NCBI RefSeq assembly: GCF_000968685.2 | Contig: NZ_LAKD02000055.1 | Span: 89,794 to 153,793, forward strand | Reading direction: 5' to 3' | DNA length: 64,000 nucleotides | Origin: Streptomyces antioxidans | GTDB lineage: Bacteria; Actinomycetota; Actinomycetes; Streptomycetales; Streptomycetaceae | Part shown: piece after piece, positions 18,922 to 25,685 of the stretch | Layout: each line of letters opens with the position of its first letter | Position numbering within the stretch: the first letter of the stretch is position 1 | Program-made: the position numbers and the translations under genes | The notes under the pieces: model-generated | What the model saw: only the letters and a program-made list of their open reading frames with translations | Database searches by the model: none | Told to the model about the DNA's origin: nothing

Positions 18922-20283
18922 GTGACTCCCGCGAAGAGCTCCGCACGGCCGGAGCGCTCCTGGACCACCGGCACGGCACCCGGCTCGGTGCCGCTGCTGG
19001 GGCACACCCTCGCGCTCTGGCGCCGTCCGCTCCAGTTCTTGGCTTCCCTGCCCGCCCACGGTGATCTGGTGGAGGTCAGGCTGGGGCCCAGCCGCGCCTA
19101 TCTGGCCTGCCACCCCGACCTGGTCCGTCAAGTGCTGCTCAACCCCCGGGTGTTCGACAAGGGCGGGGTCTTCGACAAGGCGCGGCAGCTGCTCGGGAAC
19201 AGCCTCTCGGTCTCCCGGGGCGAGGACCACCGCTATCAGCGGCGGATGATCCAGCCCGCGTTCCACACCCCGAGGATCGCCGCCTACACCGCCGCGGTCG
19301 CCGATGACACCCGCGCCGCGATCGGCTCCTGGGAGCCGGGGCGCACCCTGGACATCAGCGACACCATGCACGCCCTGCTGATGCGGGTGGCCGCGCGGAC
19401 GCTGTTCTCCACCGGGATCGACGAGGCGACGATCGAGGAGGCGCGCCACTGTCTGCGCATCGTCTCCGACGGCATCTACAAGCGCACGATGGCACCTCTG
19501 GGGATCATGGAAAAGCTCCCCACCCCGGGCAACCGGCGCTATGACCGGGCCAATGCCCGGCTGCGGCAGATCGTGGACGAGATGATCCGCGAGCGCCGGA
19601 ACTCCGGCGCCGACCACGGCGATCTGCTCTCCACGCTGCTGCGCGCCGAACACCCGGAGACCGGGAAGGGACTCGACGACGGCGAGGTCCTCGACCAGGT
19701 GGTCACCTTCCTGGTGGCCGGGAGCGAGACCACCGCCTCGACCCTCGCCTTCGTCTTCCACCTCCTGGGCGCCCACCCGGAGGTGGAGAAGCGGGTGCAC
19801 GCCGAGATCGACGAGGTCCTGGAGGGGCGCGACCCCAGCTTCGATGACCTGCCGTCCCTGGAGTACACCCGCGGGGTCATCACCGAGTCGCTGCGGCTGT
19901 ATCCGCCGTCCTGGATGGCGATGCGGGTCACCGCGGACGAGACCGAACTCGGCGGCCGGACCGTCCCGGCGGGCACGATGATCCTCTACAGCGCCCAGGC
20001 GCTGCACCACAATCCCGAACTCTTCTCCGACCCCGAGCGGTTCGACCCCGAGCGCTGGCTCGGCGACCGCGCCAAGGAGGTGGAGCGCGGGGCGCTGCTC
20101 CCGTTCGGCGCGGGCAGCCACAAGTGCATCGGGGACGTCCTGGCGCTGACCGAGACCGCCCTCATCGTGGCGACGATCGCGAGCCGGTGGCGGCTCCGCC
20201 CGGTGCCCGGGACGGCGTTGCGCCCCGAGCCGAAGGCGACGCTCGAACCCGGCCCGCTGCCCATGGTGTGCGAGCCGCGCTGA
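18922..20283 (+). CDS. cotB3: Cytochrome P450 CotB3, first hydroxylase of cyclooctatin biosynthesis
   Basis: A 453-residue P450. The I-helix oxygen-binding motif is LVAGSETTAS, the K-helix motif is ESLRLYP, and the haem-thiolate loop is LPFGAGSHKCIGD. There is no membrane anchor, as in bacterial P450s. In the published pathway CotB3 hydroxylates cyclooctat-9-en-7-ol at C5 to give the 5,7-diol; the assignment here is by gene order after cotB2. GTG 18922 is used, with GAGGGA upstream and the cyclase stop 14 bases before. It closely resembles the next P450 gene (shared KPLQFLASLPAHGDLVE-like and IQPAFHTPRIA-like stretches), so the two arose by duplication. Redox partners are not encoded in the cluster. 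Confidence 0.9.
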   Translation: MTPAKSSARPERSWTTGTAPGSVPLLGHTLALWRRPLQFLASLPAHGDLVEVRLGPSRAYLACHPDLVRQVLLNPRVFDKGGVFDKARQLLGNSLSVSRGEDHRYQRRMIQPAFHTPRIAAYTAAVADDTRAAIGSWEPGRTLDISDTMHALLMRVAARTLFSTGIDEATIEEARHCLRIVSDGIYKRTMAPLGIMEKLPTPGNRRYDRANARLRQIVDEMIRERRNSGADHGDLLSTLLRAEHPETGKGLDDGEVLDQVVTFLVAGSETTASTLAFVFHLLGAHPEVEKRVHAEIDEVLEGRDPSFDDLPSLEYTRGVITESLRLYPPSWMAMRVTADETELGGRTVPAGTMILYSAQALHHNPELFSDPERFDPERWLGDRAKEVERGALLPFGAGSHKCIGDVLALTETALIVATIASRWRLRPVPGTALRPEPKATLEPGPLPMVCEPR

Positions 20284-20331
20284 CGACGTCCGGTCCGGGA
20301 TCCGCCCGGGCCTGACGACGTCCGGTCCGGG
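20281..20331. repeat. 19-base direct repeat between cotB3 and cotB4
   Basis: TGACGACGTCCGGTCCGGG occurs at 20281-20299 and again at 20313-20331, a 32-base period. The first copy begins with the cotB3 stop codon, so this looks like a recent tandem duplication of the gene end. Confidence 0.75.
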
Positions 20332-20393
20332 GCCCCGGGCCGGGCGCCCCACACCTTCCGTACCCCACCTCGCGAGTGAAGGACGTCTTCCGC

Positions 20394-21755
20394 ATGAGGA
20401 CCGCGCAGCAACCGGCGACGCGCCACTGGCGGCACGCCGTCGCCCCCGGCGGACTTCCGCTGGCCGGCCATGCCCTGCACATGGGCCGCAAGCCGCTTCA
20501 GTTCCTGGCCTCCCTGCCCGCCCACGGCGATCTGGTCGAGCTCCGGCTGGGGCCCCGGCCCGTCTATCTGCCCTGTCATCCGGAGCTGATCCAGCAGGTG
20601 CTGGTGAACGCGCGGGTCTATGACACCGGCGGGCCGGTCAAGGAGAAGGCCAAGCCCATCCTGGGCAACGGACTGATCACCTCCGACTGGGCGGACCACC
20701 GGCGGCAGCGCCGACTGGTCCAGCCCGCGTTCCACACCGCCCGGATCGCCACGTACGCCGAGGTGATGGAGCGGGAGTGCGAGGCCGAGTCCACGGCGTG
20801 GACGGCGCGCCGCCCCATCGACGTCAGCCATGAGATGCTCGCGCTCACCGCGCGGGTGACGGCCCGTGCGCTCTTCTCGACCGATATGGCGCCGCATGCC
20901 GTGGCCGAGATCCAGCACTGTCTGCCCATCGTCGTGGAGGGCGCCTACCGGCAGGCGATCGACCCCACCGGACTGCTGGCCAGGCTGCCGCTCGCGGCGA
21001 ACCGGCGCTTCGACGACGCGCTCACCCGGCTCAACCAGCTCATCGACCGCATGATCGACGACTACAAGGGATCGGACGACGGCGACCGCGGCGATGTGCT
21101 GTCCGCGCTCTTCGCGGCGCAGGACGACGAGACCGGCGGCACGATGTCGGACCAGGAGATCCACGACCAGGTGATGACGCTGCTGCTGGCCGGGATCGAG
21201 ACCACGGCCTCCGCGCTGACCTGGGCCTGGTTCCTGCTCGGCCGTAACCCCAAGGCCGAGGCCGCGCTGCACGCCGAGGTGGACGGGGTGCTGGGTGGGC
21301 GCGCCCCGCGCTACGCCGACATCCCCCGGCTCGCGTACACCCAGCGGGTGTTCAGCGAGGCACTGCGGCTCTTCCCACCCGCGTGGCTGTACACCCGGAC
21401 CACCACCGAGACCACCGAGCTCGGCGGGCGGCGGCTGCCCCCGGCGTCGGACGTGCTGATCAGCCCGTATGTGCTGCACCGCGATCCGTCGCTCTTCCCC
21501 CGCCCGGAGTCCTTCGACCCCGACCGCTGGCTGCCGGAGCGGGCCAAGGAGGTGGCGCGCGGTTCATATCTGCCGTTCGGCGGTGGCAGCCGGAAGTGCA
21601 TCGGCGATGTCTTCGGCATGACGGAGGCGACGCTCGCCCTGGCCGCGATCGCGGGCCGCTGGCGGATGCGCCCGATGCCGGGGACGAAGATCCGGCCGAG
21701 GGCGCAGATGAGCCTCACGGCCGGTCCGCTGCGGATGATCCCGGAACCACGCTGA
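20394..21755 (+). CDS. cotB4: Cytochrome P450 CotB4, second hydroxylase of cyclooctatin biosynthesis
   Basis: A 453-residue P450 paralogous to its upstream neighbour. Motifs are the I-helix LLAGIETTAS, the K-helix EALRLFP and the haem loop LPFGGGSRKCIGD. In the known pathway CotB4 hydroxylates C18 to give cyclooctatin, a lysophospholipase inhibitor. ATG 20394 is chosen because GAAGGA sits ten bases upstream; an in-frame GTG at 20376 overlaps that site. The gene ends the operon. Past it come a 27-base tandem repeat and a bidirectional hairpin facing the convergent P450 gene. Confidence 0.9.
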   Translation: MRTAQQPATRHWRHAVAPGGLPLAGHALHMGRKPLQFLASLPAHGDLVELRLGPRPVYLPCHPELIQQVLVNARVYDTGGPVKEKAKPILGNGLITSDWADHRRQRRLVQPAFHTARIATYAEVMERECEAESTAWTARRPIDVSHEMLALTARVTARALFSTDMAPHAVAEIQHCLPIVVEGAYRQAIDPTGLLARLPLAANRRFDDALTRLNQLIDRMIDDYKGSDDGDRGDVLSALFAAQDDETGGTMSDQEIHDQVMTLLLAGIETTASALTWAWFLLGRNPKAEAALHAEVDGVLGGRAPRYADIPRLAYTQRVFSEALRLFPPAWLYTRTTTETTELGGRRLPPASDVLISPYVLHRDPSLFPRPESFDPDRWLPERAKEVARGSYLPFGGGSRKCIGDVFGMTEATLALAAIAGRWRMRPMPGTKIRPRAQMSLTAGPLRMIPEPR

Positions 21756-21825
21756 ACACCGTGTCGTACCGGCTCGGCGGACCGCGGTGGATGGCCACCG
21801 CGGCCCGCCGGGTGCGGCCGTCCGG

Positions 21826-21920
21826 GGCAGCCCGTTCGGCCTGGCGTTCCAGGGCGGTCCGTCGCGCCTGGCCGTCTGGAGCGGTCCGTTCTGCCCGGCG
21901 TTCCAGGGCGGTCCGTCGAG
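21826..21920. repeat. 27-base degenerate tandem repeat, about 3.5 units
   Basis: Units start at 21826, 21853, 21880 and 21907, each with a GG(C/T)CCGT-like core and GGCGTTCCAG-like end. A 22-base stretch is identical between 21843-21864 and 21897-21918. It lies in the convergent gap after cotB4 and is not part of a recognised gene. Confidence 0.75.
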
Positions 21921-21925
21921 TGCTT

Positions 21926-21954
21926 CCGGCCGCGGCGGGTCTCGCCGCGGCCGG
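21926..21954. terminator. Bidirectional hairpin terminator between convergent P450 genes
   Basis: CCGGCCGCGGCG, loop GGTCT, then the perfect complement give a 12-base-pair all-GC stem, immediately before the stop of the leftward P450. It probably ends transcription of cotB4 and of the facing gene. Confidence 0.7.
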
Positions 21955-21958
21955 GGGC

Positions 21959-23158
21959 TCAGGCGTCCGGAGCCGAGGTGAAACGTATCGGCAGTCGGTG
22001 CAGCCCGCGCAGCATCAGGCTGGGCCGCCAGCTGAGCTCGTCCGGGTCGGCGTCCAGGACCAGATCGGGGCAGCGCTCCAGCAGCGTCCGGAAGGCGATG
22101 GCCCCCTCGAGCCGGGCCAGCGGGGCGCCCAGGCAGTGGTGGACGCCGTGTCCGAAGGCGAGGTGGCCGCGCGGGGCGCGCCGGATGTCGAAGCGGTCCG
22201 GCTCGGCGAAGCGCCGGGGGTCGCGCGACCCCGCGGCCAGCACGACCGCCACCGGCTCCCCGGCCGGAATGGTCGTGCCCCCGATCCCCACCGGCTCCTT
22301 GGTGAAGCGGAACGCGGCGCTCTCCACCGGGCCGTCGTAACGCAGCATCTCCTCGATCGCGCCGTCCAGCAGCGACCAGTCGGCGCGCAGCGCGGCCAGC
22401 TGCTCGGGGTGGCGGAGCAGCGCGAGGGTGCCGCTGGAGATCAGGTTCGCGGAGGTCTCGTAGCCCGCGACCAGCAGCACGAACGTCATGCCGAGCATCT
22501 CCTCGTCGGAGAGCGCGTCCCCGTCCCCGCCCCCGTCCATGGTGCGGACCAGGGCGCTGAGCAGATCGCCGCCGGGGCTGCGGCGCTTGGCGTCGATGAG
22601 CTCCGCGAAGTAGCCCGTCAGAGCCTGGACGGCGGCACCGGCGGCCTCCGGGCGGGTCATGTCGGTGCTCTCGAGGTACCAGTCGTGGAACGCCTTGCGA
22701 TCGGTCTCCGGCACGCCAAGCAGCTCGCAGATGACGGCCAGGGGCAGCGGCAGCGCGTAGTCCTCGACGAGATCGGCCCGGCCCAGCGGGGCCATCGCGT
22801 CCAGGAGTTCATCCGCGATCTGCTGGATGCGGGGGCGCAGGGCCTCGATCCGGGCCGGAGTGAAGGCGCGGGCCACCAGCCCGCGCAGCCGGGTGTGATG
22901 CGGCGGGTCGGTCTGCACCATGTTCCGCCCGATGGCATTGCCGCCATCGTCCTGCCACGCGGCCGAGTGACGGACGTCATTGCTCAGCCGGGGGTCGGTC
23001 AGCGCGGCGCGGGCCTCCTCGTGGCCGACGACGAGCCAGAACTCACCGGAGGCGTCGGTGCGCACCCGGTGGACCGGGCCGCCCTCCCGCAGACGTGCGT
23101 AGACCGGATATGGGTTGACGACGAAATCCGCGCCGAGCACGGACAGATCCTGGGGCAT
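21959..23158 (-). CDS. Cytochrome P450, soluble class I type
   Basis: A 399-residue bacterial P450 unlike the two Cot P450s. The I-helix is LLVAGYETSANLIS, the K-helix is EEMLRYDGPVE, and the haem loop is AFGHGVHHCLGAPLARLE. This gives it the look of CYP105/CYP107-type enzymes that act on small secondary metabolites or xenobiotics. AGGGGA precedes ATG 23158. It is divergent from a TetR regulator with a perfect palindrome in between, so it is probably that repressor's target. I do not assign it to cyclooctatin biosynthesis: it is convergent to the operon and separated by a terminator. No ferredoxin gene is adjacent. Confidence 0.93.
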   Translation of the reverse strand: MPQDLSVLGADFVVNPYPVYARLREGGPVHRVRTDASGEFWLVVGHEEARAALTDPRLSNDVRHSAAWQDDGGNAIGRNMVQTDPPHHTRLRGLVARAFTPARIEALRPRIQQIADELLDAMAPLGRADLVEDYALPLPLAVICELLGVPETDRKAFHDWYLESTDMTRPEAAGAAVQALTGYFAELIDAKRRSPGGDLLSALVRTMDGGGDGDALSDEEMLGMTFVLLVAGYETSANLISSGTLALLRHPEQLAALRADWSLLDGAIEEMLRYDGPVESAAFRFTKEPVGIGGTTIPAGEPVAVVLAAGSRDPRRFAEPDRFDIRRAPRGHLAFGHGVHHCLGAPLARLEGAIAFRTLLERCPDLVLDADPDELSWRPSLMLRGLHRLPIRFTSAPDA

Positions 23159-23241
23159 GCGATCCCCTCAGTCGATTGGCGACTTCTTCCCCCGAAGCCA
23201 GAACTGGGGTTCGTTCCCCGCTCTAGGGATGATCTTAACAC

Positions 23242-23267
23242 CTAACCGGAGAGATTCCCCCGGTTAG
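23242..23267. promoter_or_regulatory. Palindromic operator between the P450 and TetR genes
   Basis: CTAACCGG (23242-23249) and CCGGTTAG (23260-23267) are perfect eight-base arms with a 10-base spacer. Near-symmetry extends outward (AACAC on the left, TGTT on the right). A -10-like TAAGAT for the P450 gene overlaps the left side. It is very likely the TetR operator controlling both genes. Confidence 0.7.
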
Positions 23268-23284
23268 TGTTAGGGTTGCGGGCC

Positions 23285-23965
23285 ATGGGCAGCCGAGTGG
23301 AGAAAGAGACACCGTTGCGCCGCGACGCACGGCGCAACCGCGAGATGCTGATAGCTGCCGCCCGGGAGATCTACACGGATCAGGGTGTGGACGCCCCGCT
23401 CGACGACATCGCCCGTCGGGCCGGAGTCGGCAGTGCCACCCTCTACCGGCGGTTCGCCGGCCGGGCGGAACTCATCGAGGCGGTGTTCGGCGATTCCCTT
23501 CGGGACATCCTGCGGGCCGCCGAGGAGGCCCGCTCCGCGACCGACGCCTGGGCCGGGCTCACAGCCTACCTGGAGCGCATATTCGGGCTGCTCGCCGCCG
23601 ACCGGGGCACCAACGACCTGATGACCACCGGCATCCAGGGCGTCCCCTCGCTCGATGCGCTCCGTAAGGAGAACCACAAGACTCTCGACGTCCTCCTGGG
23701 CCGCGCCCAGACACAGGGCGAGGTCCGTACGGACGTCACCGCGGAGGACCTGCAGTTCATGCTGGCCGCGCTCGGCCGCGCGGTCCCCGCCTCGTCCATG
23801 GCCGCGCCGCTGGCCTGGCGCCGTTATCTGGCCCTGCTGCTCGACGGGCTGCGCCCCGAGGGATCCCGTCCGCTCCCGGCCCCCTCGCTCACCCAGGATC
23901 AGCTCAACGCCGCCATGCTCCAGCTCGGCAAGCCACGGCGCCCGCGCACGGGACGCGCCGACTAG
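23285..23965 (+). CDS. TetR-family transcriptional repressor
   Basis: A 226-residue regulator. The N-terminal HTH spans about residues 10-60: ARRNREMLIAAAREIYTDQG, then DDIARRAGVGSATLYRRFAG, which is textbook TetR. The C-terminal ligand domain ends in a Pro/Arg-rich tail and resembles the SbtR-like type. I chose ATG 23285 (AGGG upstream); a GTG at 23267 would put the start inside the operator. It is divergent from the P450 and probably represses both that gene and itself. The inducing ligand is unknown and may be a P450 substrate. Confidence 0.9.
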   Translation: MGSRVEKETPLRRDARRNREMLIAAAREIYTDQGVDAPLDDIARRAGVGSATLYRRFAGRAELIEAVFGDSLRDILRAAEEARSATDAWAGLTAYLERIFGLLAADRGTNDLMTTGIQGVPSLDALRKENHKTLDVLLGRAQTQGEVRTDVTAEDLQFMLAALGRAVPASSMAAPLAWRRYLALLLDGLRPEGSRPLPAPSLTQDQLNAAMLQLGKPRRPRTGRAD

Positions 23966-23986
23966 GGGGCTCCGCGGCGGGCGCGT

Positions 23987-24046
23987 GTCACCGCCGTGGC
24001 AGAGCGTGTCACCACAGTGGCGGGCGGGGCGGGTCACCACAGTGGC
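23987..24046. repeat. Three copies of GTCACCACAGTGGC
   Basis: Copies at 23987-24000 (variant GTCACCGCCGTGGC), 24008-24021 and 24033-24046 lie 21 and 25 bases apart, each with a CCAC/GTGG dyad. They lie between the TetR gene and the MHS transporter, 104 bases before its start. They may be binding sites for the transporter's regulator or simply a short tandem repeat. Confidence 0.5.
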
Positions 24047-24149
24047 CGGGTGAAGTATGTCGCCCGCCTACATATCCGAGCCGAACCGCGCATTTCTACG
24101 GTGTGGCAACACAAAGCCGTCCCCGCACCCCGCTCGGAAGTGGTGACCC

Positions 24150-25577
24150 ATGCCCACCCCGGATTCTCCGGCCTCCGCTCCCCCGACCCCGCCCGGGTCG
24201 CTGCGCCGTATCGTCGCCGCGAGCCTCATCGGCACCACCATCGAGTGGTACGACTTCTTCCTCTACGGCTCGGCCGCCGCGCTCGTCTTCAACAAGCTCT
24301 TCTTCCCGGACTCCGACCCGCTCGTCGGCACGCTGCTGTCGTTCCTGACCTACGCGGTCGGCTTCGCCGCCCGGCCGGTCGGCGCCCTGGTCTTCGGCCA
24401 CTACGGCGACCGGCTCGGCCGTAAGAAGCTGCTGATCCTGAGTCTGCTGATGATGGGCGGCGCGACGTGCGCCATCGGGCTGCTGCCCACCCACGCCACG
24501 GTCGGCTCCGCGGCGCCCATCCTGCTCACCGCGCTGCGTCTGCTCCAGGGGTTCGCGCTGGGCGGCGAATGGGGCGGGGCGGTACTGCTGGTCTCGGAGC
24601 ACGGGGACGCGCGGCGGCGCGGGTTCTGGGCGTCCTGGCCACAGACCGGCGCCCCCGCGGGGCAACTGCTGGCGACCGGGGTGCTCTCCGCGCTGACGGC
24701 CACGCTCTCCGACGACGCCTTCGAGTCATGGGGGTGGCGGGTGCCGTTCCTGCTCTCCGGGGTGCTGGTGCTGGTCGGCTTGTGGATTCGTCTCTCTGTC
24801 GATGAATCGCCGGTCTTCAAAGCCGCGCTGGCCCGGGCCGAGGCCCGTAAGGCGGCCGCGGGCGGGGCCGAGGACACCGCCGAGAAGATGCCGCTGGTGG
24901 CGGTCCTGCGCGACCACTGGCGGGATGTGCTGATCGCCATGGGCGCGCGGATGGCCGAGAACATCAGCTACTACGTCATCACCGCCTTCGTCCTCGTCTA
25001 CGCGACCTCCGACCATGTGGGCCTCGGCAAGCAGACCGCGCTCAACGCCGTACTGATCGCCTCGGCCGTCCACTTCGCGGTGATCCCGGCATGGGGCGCG
25101 CTGTCGGACCGGATCGGACGCCGCCCGGTGTACCTCCTGGGCGCGGTGGGCGTGGGCGCGTGGGCCTTCCCGTTCTTCCTCCTCATCGACACCGAGGACT
25201 TCGCGGCCCTGCTGCTCGCCGTGACGGTCGGGCTGGTCTTCCACGGGGCGATGTACGCGCCCCAGGCGGCCTTCTTCTCCGAGATGTTCGCGACCCGGAT
25301 GCGGTATTCGGGGGCGTCGATCGGCGCGCAGTTCTCGTCCGTCGCGGCCGGTGCGCCCGCTCCGCTGATCGCCACCGCACTGCTGGCCGACTACGACAGC
25401 GCCACGCCGATCGCCCTCTATGTGATCGCGGCGGCCCTGCTCACCCTGGTGGCCGTGGGCGCCGCCAAGGAGACCCGGGACCGCGATCTGGCCGCCGTAG
25501 GACCGACCTCGGCCCGCTCCCCCGGGGCGGCGACGGAATCGGCGAAACGCACCGCCCGTTCGGCCTCGCCTCGGTAA
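24150..25577 (+). CDS. MHS-family MFS transporter (metabolite:H+ symporter)
   Basis: A 475-residue, 12-helix importer of the MHS/ShiA branch. It opens with the signature ASLIGTTIEWYDFFLYGSAA, then FGHYGDRLGRKKLL in loop 2-3, and LRLLQGFALGGEWGGAVLL in helix 4; the second half repeats DRIGRRPVYLLG. The family carries carboxylates such as shikimate, ketoglutarate or proline betaine. The C-terminal tail is Ala/Ser-rich and ends in a region of 13-base repeats. Its convergent neighbour is a PucR regulator followed by a 3-hydroxybutyrate-dehydrogenase-like gene, so uptake of a short hydroxy- or ketoacid is the likeliest role (inference). Confidence 0.9.
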   Translation: MPTPDSPASAPPTPPGSLRRIVAASLIGTTIEWYDFFLYGSAAALVFNKLFFPDSDPLVGTLLSFLTYAVGFAARPVGALVFGHYGDRLGRKKLLILSLLMMGGATCAIGLLPTHATVGSAAPILLTALRLLQGFALGGEWGGAVLLVSEHGDARRRGFWASWPQTGAPAGQLLATGVLSALTATLSDDAFESWGWRVPFLLSGVLVLVGLWIRLSVDESPVFKAALARAEARKAAAGGAEDTAEKMPLVAVLRDHWRDVLIAMGARMAENISYYVITAFVLVYATSDHVGLGKQTALNAVLIASAVHFAVIPAWGALSDRIGRRPVYLLGAVGVGAWAFPFFLLIDTEDFAALLLAVTVGLVFHGAMYAPQAAFFSEMFATRMRYSGASIGAQFSSVAAGAPAPLIATALLADYDSATPIALYVIAAALLTLVAVGAAKETRDRDLAAVGPTSARSPGAATESAKRTARSASPR

Positions 25578-25629
25578 CCATGGCGGTAGCCCATGGCAGT
25601 AGCCCATGGCGGTAGGCCATGGCCGGGGC
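25578..25629. repeat. 13-base tandem repeat, four units (CCATGGCGGTAGC)
   Basis: Units at 25578, 25591, 25604 and 25617 each contain the palindrome CCATGG. They begin at the base after the MHS stop codon and fill the short convergent gap before the PucR gene. Confidence 0.8.
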
Positions 25630-25674
25630 TCGATGGCTCAATGGTCCATCCACTGCCTAGGCTCAGTGGCTCAG

Positions 25675-25685
25675 TGGCTCAGCCA
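25675..25685. repeat. Copy of the TGGCTCAGCCA palindrome at the pucR 3' end
   Basis: This is identical to the core of the 30-base array at the other end of the gene. It overlaps the stop codon of the regulator and is preceded by two GTGGCTCA repeats. Confidence 0.7.

Noticed and set aside
21959..23158. Third P450 as part of the cyclooctatin cluster
   Set aside because: It is convergent, separated by a terminator, and has its own divergent TetR with an operator; no link to the diterpene is visible.
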